A DNA stretch of 32,443 bases from Aminobacter sp. HY435 (GTDB taxonomy: Bacteria; Pseudomonadota; Alphaproteobacteria; Rhizobiales; Rhizobiaceae). This document shows positions 7,025-14,768 of the stretch, piece by piece. Made by a program: the position numbers and the translations under genes. The stretch is from contig NZ_JANKZL010000017.1 in assembly GCF_027568395.1 (NCBI RefSeq), positions 1 to 32,443 on the forward strand, written 5' to 3'. Below the pieces are notes generated by a model. That model was not told where the DNA came from. It worked only from the letters and a program-made list of their open reading frames with translations, and made no database searches. Positions within the stretch are counted from its first letter, which is position 1, and every line of letters starts with the position of its first letter.

Positions 7025-8569
7025 ATGTCCCGCGAAAAATTCTACATCACCACCGCGATCTCCTATCCGAACGGCAAGCCGCATATCGGCCACGCCTACG
7101 AGCTGATCGCCTCCGACGCGCTGGCGCGCTTCCAGCGCCATGACGGCAAGGACGTGTTCTTCCTCACCGGCACGGACGAACACGGCATCAAGATGCTGCA
7201 AACGGCCAACCGCGAAGGCATCAGCGCGCGCGAACTTGCCGACCGTAACTCGAACGAATTCAAAAAGATGGCGACGCTTCTGAATGCGTCGAACGATGAC
7301 TTCATCCGCACGACCGAAGAACGCCACTACGCCGCCTCCCAGGCGATCTGGAAAGCGATGGCGGACAGGGGCGACATCTACAAGAGCAGCTATGCCGGCT
7401 GGTACTCGGTGCGCGACGAAGCCTATTACGGCGAGGAAGAGACCGAAGTTCGCGCCGACGACGTGCGCTACGGCCCGCAGGGCACGCCAGTCGAGTGGGT
7501 CGAGGAGGAGAGCTATTTCTTCCGCCTGTCGGCCTATCAGGACAAGTTGCTGGCGCTGTATGAGAACCAGCCCGACTTCATCGGCCCGAACGAACGCCGC
7601 AACGAGGTGGCGAGCTTCGTCCGCTCCGGCCTGAAGGACCTGTCGATTTCGCGCACGACCTTCGACTGGGGCGTGCCGGTGCCTGGCGACGACAAGCATG
7701 TGATGTATGTCTGGGTCGACGCGCTGACCAACTACATCACCGCCGCCGGCTATCCTGACGCCAACGCCGAGAAGTGGGGCTATTGGCCGGCCAACGTGCA
7801 CGTCATCGGCAAGGACATCGTACGCTTCCATGCCGTCTACTGGCCCGCTTTCCTGATGTCTGCCGGCATCGAGCTGCCGAAGCGGGTGTTTGGTCACGGC
7901 TTCCTGTTCAACCGCGGCGAGAAGATGTCGAAGTCGCTCGGCAACGTCGTCGATCCGTTCACGATGGTCGGGCACTACGGCCTCGACCAGGTGCGCTACT
8001 TCCTGTTGCGCGAGGTTCCGTTCGGCCAGGACGGCAGCTACAGCCATGAGGCCATCGTCAACCGGACCAACGCCGATCTCGCCAACGACCTCGGCAATCT
8101 GGCGCAGCGTTCGCTGTCGATGATCGGCAAGAACTGCGGCGGCGTGGTGCCGCAGCGCGGTACGCTGGCCGAGGCCGACAAGGCGATCCTCGACCAGGCG
8201 ACCGCAGCGCTGGTCACGGCGCGCAAGGCCATGGCGGAGCAGGGCATCCATCATGCCCTTGCCGCGATCTTCGCCGTGGTCGCCGAGGCCAATCGCTACT
8301 TCGCCGCACAGGAGCCCTGGGCGCTGAAGAAGACCGACCCTGCGCGCATGGAAACGGTGCTGTGGACCACGGCCGAGGTGATCCGTCGCGTCGGCATCAT
8401 GTGCCTGCCCTTCATCCCGGGCTCGGCCGAGAAGTTGCTCGACCTGCTTGCCGTCACCGACCGGGATTTCGCTCATGTCGACGAAGCCCACGCCCTGGTG
8501 CCGGGCGCGGCGCTGCCGGCGCCGCAGCCGGTATTCCCGCGCTATGTCGAACAGAGCACCGAAGGCTGA
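7025..8569 (+). CDS. metG: Methionine--tRNA ligase
   Basis: A class I aminoacyl-tRNA synthetase of 514 residues that charges tRNA-Met. The HIGH box reads HIGH (20-23, after PNGKP) and the signature loop is KMSKS (300-304, in [10 protein letters not shown]). The length and the absence of a C-terminal tRNA-binding domain fit the short MetG type usual in alphaproteobacteria. The sequence ends shortly after the anticodon-binding helical domain. The region upstream of the ATG has only a weak ribosome binding site. tatD follows 11 bp after the stop, so the genes are likely cotranscribed. Confidence 0.96.
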   Translation: MSREKFYITTAISYPNGKPHIGHAYELIASDALARFQRHDGKDVFFLTGTDEHGIKMLQTANREGISARELADRNSNEFKKMATLLNASNDDFIRTTEERHYAASQAIWKAMADRGDIYKSSYAGWYSVRDEAYYGEEETEVRADDVRYGPQGTPVEWVEEESYFFRLSAYQDKLLALYENQPDFIGPNERRNEVASFVRSGLKDLSISRTTFDWGVPVPGDDKHVMYVWVDALTNYITAAGYPDANAEKWGYWPANVHVIGKDIVRFHAVYWPAFLMSAGIELPKRVFGHGFLFNRGEKMSKSLGNVVDPFTMVGHYGLDQVRYFLLREVPFGQDGSYSHEAIVNRTNADLANDLGNLAQRSLSMIGKNCGGVVPQRGTLAEADKAILDQATAALVTARKAMAEQGIHHALAAIFAVVAEANRYFAAQEPWALKKTDPARMETVLWTTAEVIRRVGIMCLPFIPGSAEKLLDLLAVTDRDFAHVDEAHALVPGAALPAPQPVFPRYVEQSTEG

Positions 8570-8580
8570 GGCTGTCCCGA

Positions 8581-9363
8581 ATGCTTGTCGACAGTCACTG
8601 CCATCTCGACTTCCCCGATTTCGCCGAGGAGCGCGCGGCCATCGTCGCGCGCGCCAGGGCTGCCGGGGTCGAGCGCATGGTCACCATCTCGACGCGCGTC
8701 AAGCGTTTCGAGCAAGTGCTTGCGATTGCAGAAGAATATGACGAAGTATTCTGCTCGGTCGGGACCCACCCGCACAATGCCGCCGAAGAGCTCGACGTGA
8801 CCACGGCCGATCTCGTCAGGTTGGCGTCGCATCCCAAAGTGGTGGCGATCGGGGAGGCGGGGCTCGACTATTACTACGACAAGGCGCCGCGTGACGCCCA
8901 GGCACAGGGCTTGCGCGTCCACATCGCCGCAGCGCGCGAGACCGGGTTGCCGCTCGTGATTCATGCCCGCAGTGCCGACGAGGACATGGCGGCGATCCTG
9001 ACGGAGGAAACCGGGAAGGGCGCCTTCCCGTTCATCCTGCATTGCTTTTCGTCCGGCGCGGAGCTTGCCCGGATCGGCGTCGAGCTTGGCGGCTACGTGT
9101 CGTTCTCGGGCATCGTCACCTTCAAGAATTCGGCCGAGCTGCGCGAGATCGCCACGCAGGTGCCGCGCGACCGGCTGCTTGTCGAGACCGACGCACCATA
9201 TCTCGCGCCGATCCCGCATCGCGGCAAGCGCAACGAGCCGGCCTATGTCGCCAACACCGCTGCGGTTCTTGCCGAAACCATCGGCGTGAGCACGAGTGAG
9301 ATTGCCAACATCACGACGGCAAACTTCTTCCGGCTGTTCACCAAGATGCCGAAGCCAGCCTGA
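8581..9363 (+). CDS. tatD: TatD family metal-dependent hydrolase (deoxyribonuclease)
   Basis: A 260-residue TIM-barrel hydrolase. The metal ligands are where the family has them: HCH (His6, His8) in DSHCHLDFP, Glu92 in GEAGLDYYYD, His128 in VIHARS, His154 in LHCFSS and Asp204 in ETDAPYLAP. Family members are 3'-5' exonucleases implicated in DNA repair and in D-aminoacyl-tRNA or DNA turnover; the cellular role here is not settled. ATG at 8581 was chosen because it sits directly at the conserved MLVDSHCHLD start. The open frame continues upstream inside metG, but that part reads a shadow of metG. The next gene starts 2 bp after its stop. Confidence 0.92.
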   Translation: MLVDSHCHLDFPDFAEERAAIVARARAAGVERMVTISTRVKRFEQVLAIAEEYDEVFCSVGTHPHNAAEELDVTTADLVRLASHPKVVAIGEAGLDYYYDKAPRDAQAQGLRVHIAAARETGLPLVIHARSADEDMAAILTEETGKGAFPFILHCFSSGAELARIGVELGGYVSFSGIVTFKNSAELREIATQVPRDRLLVETDAPYLAPIPHRGKRNEPAYVANTAAVLAETIGVSTSEIANITTANFFRLFTKMPKPA

Positions 9364-9365
9364 GC

Positions 9366-10181
9366 ATGACCGATACGCTGCGCCTCACCATATTGGGCTG
9401 CGGTTCATCGCCGGGAACGCCGCGCATCACCGGTGACTGGGGTGCCTGCGATCCGGCCAATCCGAGAAACCGGCGGACGCGTGCCGCGGCGATGGTCGAA
9501 CGGATTTCCGCCAACGGCACAACGCGCGTCATCATCGACACAGGGCCGGATTTCCGCACCCAGATGCTTGCCGCAGGCGTTCGCCACATCGACGCGGTGG
9601 CCTACACGCACCCGCATGCCGACCACATCCACGGTATCGACGACCTCAGGGGCTACGTGCTCGAACGCGGCAGCCTGATCGATATTTTCGCCGATGAGTT
9701 CACGCTGGAGCGCATCAGCCAGGCGTTCGGATACTGCATTGAAACACCGCCGGGCAGCTCATATCCGCCGATCGTGCGGCCGCATGTCATCGACCACGAC
9801 CGGGCGCTTGTCATAACGGGAGAGGGGGGTCCCCTCACCCTTTTGCCGCTGCCGCAGATCCATGGCGACATCGTTTCGCTGGGCTTCCGCGTCGGCTCGA
9901 TCGCCTATTGCTCCGACGTCAGCGATTTTCCCGAGGCTACCACCGGGCGTATGCAGGACCTGGACGTGCTGGTGGTCGATGCGCTGCAGTACAAGCCGCA
10001 TGTCAGCCATCTGTCGCTGTCCGAGGCGCTGCAATGGGTCGACCGGCTGAAGCCTGGCCGAGCGATCCTGACGCACATGCACGTGCCATTGGACTACGCG
10101 GCTGTGATATCTGCAACGCCGGCAAACGTCGAACCCGCGTTCGACGGTATGGTGATCGACGTTCCATATTTTCCAGAGTGA
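9366..10181 (+). CDS. MBL-fold metallo-hydrolase, PhnP-like
   Basis: A 271-residue metallo-beta-lactamase-fold hydrolase. It opens with LTILGCGSSPGTP, as in PhnP/RNase Z-like enzymes. The metal-binding motif is HPHADH (82-87), with later ligands in a YCSDVSDFP stretch and ILTHMHVPLDY near the end. PhnP itself is a cyclic ribosyl phosphate phosphodiesterase. The gene lies in no phosphonate cluster but directly behind tatD (2-bp gap), an order common in Hyphomicrobiales, so the true substrate is uncertain. It is probably the last gene of the holB-metG-tatD run, as a long gap follows. Confidence 0.88.
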   Translation: MTDTLRLTILGCGSSPGTPRITGDWGACDPANPRNRRTRAAAMVERISANGTTRVIIDTGPDFRTQMLAAGVRHIDAVAYTHPHADHIHGIDDLRGYVLERGSLIDIFADEFTLERISQAFGYCIETPPGSSYPPIVRPHVIDHDRALVITGEGGPLTLLPLPQIHGDIVSLGFRVGSIAYCSDVSDFPEATTGRMQDLDVLVVDALQYKPHVSHLSLSEALQWVDRLKPGRAILTHMHVPLDYAAVISATPANVEPAFDGMVIDVPYFPE

Positions 10182-10633
10182 TACGACCATATCCGGACGT
10201 CGATTGTCCGCAATGCCATTGTCGACCGGCTTCTGCAGGCGCACGTAATATCGGTTGCACATCGCGCAATTGTCGTTCGGTGCCAAAGTCGGCAGGACGT
10301 CAACCGTAGCTCACCATCCGCGCATCGCCGCATCATATCCCATAGCCAGATAGTTCCATAATCTATCTTATGCGACAATGTTATGCAGCCGGGGTGGGTT
10401 CTGCTTTGAACGGCACCTTTGCAGCGATGCCAATGGGTTATCGCACGTACATGGCACGGCCTGTCGCTGTTTCTGCACAGATTCCCGCTCCGGTGCGACG
10501 GCTTTGTATGGTGCTCGATCGGTTCGGATCGCCGCATCCGGTTGTGTGCCTCAGACAACGGCCAGCGCGAAAGCTCTGGCTGCGGGCTTGTCCCGGCGCT
10601 AGACTCTGCGAAGCAAAGACAGGACACCCGACA
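10182..10633. other. 450-bp gap, no gene recognised
   Basis: Between the MBL hydrolase and the methyltransferase. It contains an inverted repeat at 10357-10372 but no reading frame with a recognisable product. An upstream in-frame extension of the methyltransferase (from about 10370) looks non-coding. The segment may include the methyltransferase promoter. Confidence 0.5.
10357..10372. promoter_or_regulatory. Inverted repeat, possible operator
   Basis: CATAA (10357-10361) and TTATG (10368-10372) are perfect inverted arms around a 6-bp AT-rich spacer, in otherwise GC-rich DNA. Size and symmetry suit a dimeric regulator, but no regulator gene lies beside it. It lies about 260 bp before the methyltransferase start. 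Confidence 0.3.
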
Positions 10634-11254
10634 TTGAGCAACGACCGTGCCGCCCATTGGGATGGCGTCTACCACAGCAAGTCCGAGGATGGTGTCAGCT
10701 GGTATCAGCAGACACCCGAACCGTCGCTGACCCTGCTCAGGCTTGCCGGCGCGCTGCCAAGCTCGGCAATCGTCGACATCGGCGGCGGGGCTTCGCATCT
10801 GGTGGACGCCTTGCTCGAGCTCGGTTTCGGCGACGTCACGGTGCTTGACCTGTCTCAGGCAGTGATTGACGCCGACAGGACCCGCCTAGGCACATTGGCC
10901 GGCGATGTTGAGTGGATATGCGCCGATATCACCCATTGGAGCCCTGCCCGCCGCTACGACGTCTGGCATGACCGGGCAGCGTTCCACTTCCTGACCGATC
11001 CGGCCGACCAGGCCGCCTATGCCGCGACGCTCGCCCGTGCGCTCGGCTCCGGCGGCCACGCGGTCATCGGCACCTTCGCGCCCGACGGACCGGAGAAATG
11101 CAGTGGACTTCCGGTCGTCAGGCACGATGCCGAAAGCATCGGCAAGGTGCTCGGCCATGGCTTCGAGCTCGTCGAGACGCGGCGCCACGACCACCGGACG
11201 CCGTGGGACAGCGTCCAGCATTTCCAGTTCAGCACCTTCCGCCGCAAGGCATGA
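10634..11254 (+). CDS. Class I SAM-dependent methyltransferase, small
   Basis: A 206-residue methyltransferase. Residues 1-30 (NDRAAHWDGVY, then DGVSWYQ) and motif I at 48-55 (DIGGGASH) resemble a family of short bacterial methyltransferases of unassigned substrate that includes tellurite/thiopurine-like enzymes. Further conserved segments are VTVLDLSQ, CADITHW and HDRAAFHFL. TTG at 10634 was chosen because AGGA lies 9 nt upstream and homologous proteins start at this point. The frame is open further upstream, but that part lacks conserved character. It stands alone, convergent with the sulfur operon that ends 39 bp beyond it. Confidence 0.8.
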   Translation: MSNDRAAHWDGVYHSKSEDGVSWYQQTPEPSLTLLRLAGALPSSAIVDIGGGASHLVDALLELGFGDVTVLDLSQAVIDADRTRLGTLAGDVEWICADITHWSPARRYDVWHDRAAFHFLTDPADQAAYAATLARALGSGGHAVIGTFAPDGPEKCSGLPVVRHDAESIGKVLGHGFELVETRRHDHRTPWDSVQHFQFSTFRRKA

Positions 11255-11293
11255 GGCGCGCAGGCGGGGCAGAACCGCGACCTGCCCGGCGTG

Positions 11294-12074
11294 TCAGCCG
11301 CCGACCAGATTGCGCCAGGCCATATAGATGGCGACCCCGACGATCATCAGCGCAAACAGCATGTTGAGCGCGCCCTTGCGCGTCTGCAGCAGCATTGCCA
11401 CCCTGGACCCGCCCAAACCGCCCAGAATGCCGCCGGCGATGAATACCAAGGCCAGCGACCAGTCGACCATGCCCGACAGGGCATAGGAAATGGCCGTGGT
11501 CATGCCGAAGGCGGCGACCGCCAGCAGCGACGAGCCTACGGCGTTGATCATCGGCATTCCTGTCGACGCCATCAGCCCGGGAACGATCAGAAAGCCGCCG
11601 CCAATACCGAAGAATCCCGACAGCAGCCCGGTGCCGCCGCCGAAACCTACAACTTTCGGGGCATTTTCACGGTTGCACGAAGCGGAAGGGTCGCCTGTCT
11701 CTCGCCTGCGCCGAAACATCAGGGCGCCGACCACCAGCATCAGTCCAGCAAAGAGCAGCAGCAGATGGCCGCCGTCGATCGCCTTCCCCAGCGACGACCC
11801 CAAGAACGCCCCGAACACACCGGCCAGGCTGTACATCGCGGCACAGCGCCATTTGACGTTGCCGGTGCGGGCGTGTGGCGAGGCCGGTCACAGCATTGGC
11901 CGCGACCGAGACCGCGCTGGTGCCGATGGCAAGATGAGCATTGGGCACGCCCACCAGATAGACCATCAGGGGCACGGCAAGGATCGAGCCGCCGCCTCCG
12001 AACAGCCCGAGGCTCAGCCCCACGACAGTTCCGGATAACGCACCCAAAGCATATTGAACGGGTTCCAGCATCAT
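11294..12074 (-). pseudogene. Sulfite exporter TauE/SafE family protein, frameshifted
   Basis: This is the last gene of the BigR-type operon. The N-terminal part (12074 to about 11877) reads in one frame, with LSLGLFGGGGSILAVPLMVY and GTSAVSVAANAVTGLA. The rest (to stop 11294) reads in another, with GFFGIGGGFLIVPGLM and further membrane segments. Skipping one base near 11876 restores GLA-HARTGNVKWRCAAMYSL, the expected family sequence, and gives about 259 residues, the normal size. The defect is therefore a single inserted base. The two GGGG-type repeats typical of the family are both present, one in each half. TauE/SafE proteins export sulfite or organosulfur acids across the inner membrane. 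It could be a recent inactivation or a sequencing error; no slippery heptamer is visible. Confidence 0.85.
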
Positions 12075-12127
12075 GGCCCGGCCTTTCGATATCAAATTGT
12101 GAATTCGACCTGGCGGTCCGGCAGGAC

Positions 12128-12559
12128 TCAGGCCGCTGTAATGGCTGTTCTGCTCGCAACCGCCAGACGCGCCAGCCACATACCGAGAAACATCATCGGC
12201 AGAAAGACATAAGCTCCGGACGAACCCAGCGTGACAGCTGTCAGCGCCGGTCCGGGGCAGAAGCCGCCCACCCCCCAGCCAATGCCGAAAATGGCCGATC
12301 CAAGCAGAATTCGGCGGTCGATGGGAGTGCTTGCAGGGAGATGGAACGAGGTGCCCGCGACCGGCTTGGGCTGCCGGAGTACCAAGCGGTAGCCGAAAAA
12401 GGCGGTGATGACTGCCCCGCCCATGACAAATGCAAGCGATGGATCCCACGTCCCGAACAGGTCGAGGAAGTTCAGAACCTTCGCCGGGTCGGACATGCCC
12501 GAGATCACCAGCCCGATGCCGAACAGCAGGCCGAGCGCGAGATTGACGACAAACGACAT
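12128..12559 (-). CDS. YeeE/YedE family membrane protein (second half-transporter)
   Basis: A 143-residue inner-membrane protein of the DUF6691/YeeE-YedE (sulf_transp) type. It shows about four hydrophobic helices, with motifs GLVISGMSDPAKVLNFLD near the N-terminus and GWGVGGFCPGPAL in the second half. The Cys in GFCPGP is the conserved cysteine of this family, linked to thiosulfate or sulfur-compound transport. The start lies 2 bp after the preceding gene, so translation is probably coupled. Two short YeeE genes in tandem, as here, together correspond to one full-length YeeE. A 53-bp gap separates it from the TauE-like gene. Confidence 0.86.
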   Translation of the reverse strand: MSFVVNLALGLLFGIGLVISGMSDPAKVLNFLDLFGTWDPSLAFVMGGAVITAFFGYRLVLRQPKPVAGTSFHLPASTPIDRRILLGSAIFGIGWGVGGFCPGPALTAVTLGSSGAYVFLPMMFLGMWLARLAVASRTAITAA

Positions 12560-12561
12560 GC

Positions 12562-12990
12562 TCAGGCTCCCGCAACGTGGCGAATGACGAAGACGGTGGC
12601 GAAGGCGGCGGCCATGAAGGTCAGCGTGGCCACGAGCGAACGCACCGAAAGGCGCGACAGGCCGCAGACGCCATGACCGCTGGTGCAGCCATTGCCATAG
12701 ACCGATCCGAAGCCGACCAGCAGGCCGGCCACCGCCATCTGCGGCAGGTTGGAAGACACCGACTGCAGCACCGCCTGCCCCGTGGCGACGGAATAGGCAA
12801 CGGGCGCCGCCACCAGGCCGAGCACGAAGCCGATCCGCGACAGGAATGCGCCGTCGAGATAAGGCGGAAGCAGGCGGCTGGCGATGCCGCTGATGCCGGC
12901 GATGCGCCCTTCCCATGCCATCAGCAACACGGCCGAAATGCCGATCAGGATGCCGCCGAGTGTGGAGGCTATGGGGGTGAAATCAGTCAT
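12562..12990 (-). CDS. YeeE/YedE family membrane protein (first half-transporter)
   Basis: A 142-residue membrane protein with hydrophobic segments around the motifs [14 protein letters not shown] and [20 protein letters not shown]. The GNGCTSGHG cysteine motif is the hallmark of YeeE/YedE proteins, which carry sulfur compounds such as thiosulfate. ATG at 12990 was chosen; it overlaps the 3' end of the BigR-like gene by 8 bp. An upstream extension would run into that gene. The partner half follows 2 bp later. Membership of a BigR operon suggests import or export of a sulfane-sulfur species. Confidence 0.88.
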   Translation of the reverse strand: MTDFTPIASTLGGILIGISAVLLMAWEGRIAGISGIASRLLPPYLDGAFLSRIGFVLGLVAAPVAYSVATGQAVLQSVSSNLPQMAVAGLLVGFGSVYGNGCTSGHGVCGLSRLSVRSLVATLTFMAAAFATVFVIRHVAGA

Positions 12991-13333
12991 TGTCTTTGCT
13001 TTCGGCCTTGGCTGCGGCATCAGGCGCGCAGAACATTCGGTAGAGCAACGCGACGATCTCGCGCACGCGGTCGTCCGCCAGCCGGTAGAACACCGACTTG
13101 GATTCCTTGCGCCCGACGATCAGGCCGGCATCGCGCAACTCGGCGAGTTGCTGCGACAGGCCAGGCTGTCTGATGCCGAGACCGTCTTCGAGCTCGCGCA
13201 CCGAGCGTTCGCCATCGACGAGCGCGCAGGCGATCATCAGGCGGTTGGGATTGGCGAGTTTCTTGAGGAATTCCGACGCTTCCCCTGCCCGGTCGAGAAG
13301 ATCGGAAACCGCATGTGACAATTGCTGTGTCAT
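12983..13333 (-). CDS. bigR: BigR-type ArsR-family persulfide-sensing repressor
   Basis: A 116-residue winged-helix regulator of the ArsR/SmtB fold, with a recognition-helix region [18 protein letters not shown] (55-72). Cys36 (in MIACALV) and Cys102 (in RMFCAP) are separated by 66 residues. From memory this equals the spacing of the redox pair Cys42/Cys108 of Xylella BigR, which forms a disulfide or polysulfide bridge and releases DNA. Unlike many regulators it lies inside the operon, after the dioxygenase gene (4-bp gap) and before the YeeE pair (8-bp overlap), so it would be autoregulated from the operon promoter. The flanking genes support the BigR assignment over a metal sensor. Confidence 0.88.
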   Translation of the reverse strand: MTQQLSHAVSDLLDRAGEASEFLKKLANPNRLMIACALVDGERSVRELEDGLGIRQPGLSQQLAELRDAGLIVGRKESKSVFYRLADDRVREIVALLYRMFCAPDAAAKAESKDND

Positions 13334-13337
13334 CGCA

Positions 13338-14213
13338 TCAACCCCAGTTCGAGCCCTTCAGCCCATCCAGTGGAAACTTCAGGTAGCGCCGGCCATTGGC
13401 TTCTGGATCCGGCAAGCGGCCGCCATTGATGTTGATCTGCAGCGCGTGAAGAATGAGCTTTGGCATCGGCAGGGTGCGGTCGCGCGCCTCGCGAATGGCG
13501 ACATACTCTGCCTCCGTCCGACATTTCGAGATATGCGTGTTGAGCGCCTTCTGTTCGGCAACAGTGCTTTCCCATTTCGGCTCGCGGCCGCCGGGCTGGT
13601 AATCGTGTCCGGTAAACAGCCTGGTGTCGTCAGGCAGTGACAGGATCTGCTGGATCGACTGCCACAGCCGCTTGGCGCTGCCGCCCGGGAAATCGGCACG
13701 CGCCGTGCCACTGTCCGGCATGAAAAGCGTGTCGTGGATGAAGGCTGCGTCGCCGATCACATAGGTGATCGACGCCAGAGTGTGCCCCGGAGAATACAGT
13801 ACCCTGGCCGGGATTTCGCCGACGAAGAACGTTTCGCCCTCGGCAAACAGCTTGTCCCATTGGGAGCCGTCGTCCTGTAGTTCCGGCCAGTTGTAGATGC
13901 CTTTCCAAAGCTTCTGGACCTCGACCACACGTTCCCCGATGGCCGTCGGCGCCCCCGTTTTCGATTTCAGGTAAAGGGCGGCTGAAAAGTGATCGGCGTG
14001 GGGATGCGTGTCGAGGATCCACTGCACGCTCAGGCCGTTTTCCTCGACAAAATCGAGGATTCGGTCGGCGTTGAGCGTTGCGGTCGAGCCAGACTTTTCA
14101 TCGAAATCGAGCACGGGATCGATGATTGCGCATTTCCTGGTGGCCGGGTCGGCAACGACATATTGGACGGAAAAGGTACGTGGATCGAACAATGCGGTGA
14201 CTTCAGGTTTCAT
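13338..14213 (-). CDS. blh: ETHE1/Blh-type MBL-fold persulfide dioxygenase
   Basis: A 291-residue metallo-beta-lactamase-fold protein with HPHADH (70-75; first ligand in THPHADH), His144 in SPGHTLAS, Asp161 in IHDTLF and His203 in TGHDY. This ligand set fits the mononuclear iron site of ETHE1-type sulfur dioxygenases, which oxidise glutathione persulfide to sulfite. Its C-terminal segment (KLILHALQININGGRLPDP) is characteristic of the Blh/ETHE1-like subgroup found with BigR. In several Blh proteins a DUF442 rhodanese-like domain is fused to this one; here DUF442 is a separate gene 34 bp upstream. The bigR gene follows 4 bp after the stop. Confidence 0.9.
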   Translation of the reverse strand: MKPEVTALFDPRTFSVQYVVADPATRKCAIIDPVLDFDEKSGSTATLNADRILDFVEENGLSVQWILDTHPHADHFSAALYLKSKTGAPTAIGERVVEVQKLWKGIYNWPELQDDGSQWDKLFAEGETFFVGEIPARVLYSPGHTLASITYVIGDAAFIHDTLFMPDSGTARADFPGGSAKRLWQSIQQILSLPDDTRLFTGHDYQPGGREPKWESTVAEQKALNTHISKCRTEAEYVAIREARDRTLPMPKLILHALQININGGRLPDPEANGRRYLKFPLDGLKGSNWG

Positions 14214-14247
14214 GTTCTATCCCTCCTCACTGCAACATGCGGTCTGG

Positions 14248-14670
14248 TCAGCAATTGTCAGTGAGCCAGGCCTTGGCGCCGGCAAGATTGATGCCGTGCC
14301 TCGCGCCAAGCTCATCCAGCCCGGCTGCATCCAAGCGGCCAGAAAGCACCTCGCCGATCGCCCAAAGACTTAACGACCGTGCCCCCGACTTGCAGTGGGC
14401 AAGCACAGGCCCATCGGCGCCAGCAACTGCTGCCTGGAAGTTTTCAACGGCCTTGCGGGTGATCTGTCCCGGCACGACAGGAATATGGACAAATTCCATG
14501 CCGAGCTGCCCTGCCCGCGCTGCGGCTTCGGCCACGGTCGGTTGGCCGGGCTCCTCGCCTTCAGGCCGATTGTTGATGATTCTGGTCACTCCGGCGGCGC
14601 GCGCGGCTGCCAGTTCAGCATCAGTCGGTTGACCGGAAATCCAGAGCGTGTCGGTTATCTGCTTCATCAT
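14248..14670 (-). CDS. DUF442/TIGR01244 sulfurtransferase-like protein
   Basis: A 140-residue protein with the phosphatase/rhodanese-like fold. The active loop is C-K-S-G-A-R-S, Cys93 to Arg98. This six-residue CX4R loop is rhodanese-like and shorter than the CX5R loop of phosphatases. It starts ITDTLWISGQP, as the family does. In Blh proteins this domain is fused to the persulfide dioxygenase and acts with it as a sulfurtransferase, so here it is likely a separate partner of the next gene. It is the first gene of the operon, and GAGGA precedes the tandem ATG codons (14670 and 14667). Confidence 0.88.
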   Translation of the reverse strand: MMKQITDTLWISGQPTDAELAAARAAGVTRIINNRPEGEEPGQPTVAEAAARAGQLGMEFVHIPVVPGQITRKAVENFQAAVAGADGPVLAHCKSGARSLSLWAIGEVLSGRLDAAGLDELGARHGINLAGAKAWLTDNC

Positions 14671-14706
14671 ACATCCTCGCTGGCCCGTCGGGCATCGCCT
14701 GAGGTC

Positions 14707-14735
14707 AATTTATGTATGATTGCATTTTATTGCAA
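14707..14735 (-). promoter_or_regulatory. Promoter and candidate BigR operator upstream of the sulfur operon
   Basis: The intergenic 14671-14768 is strikingly AT-rich. On the minus strand TTGCAA (14735-14730) and TAAATT (14712-14707) are 17 bp apart, a plausible sigma-70 promoter. A perfect inverted repeat TTGCA-N6-TGCAA (14720-14735) overlaps the -35 box and spacer, where a repressor would block polymerase. A further TTGCAA on the minus strand (14749-14744) lies just upstream. BigR binding here is inferred from gene context; I did not match it to a published BigR box. Confidence 0.5.
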
Positions 14736-14768
14736 GCGTATCTTTGCAATTATATCGACCGCGTCGGA

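Noticed and set aside
6866-8491. Long minus-strand open frame (541 codons) opposite metG
   Set aside because: It is antisense to an unmistakable methionyl-tRNA synthetase; its Arg/His/Gly-rich translation has no family features and reflects high-GC codon bias.
10370-10633. N-terminal extension of the small methyltransferase
   Set aside because: The stretch lacks conserved character; the TTG at 10634 has a ribosome binding site and matches the start of relatives.
11291-12676. Plus-strand open frame of 461 codons across the TauE-like and YeeE genes
   Set aside because: Gln/Arg/His-rich translation without motifs, opposite recognised membrane proteins.
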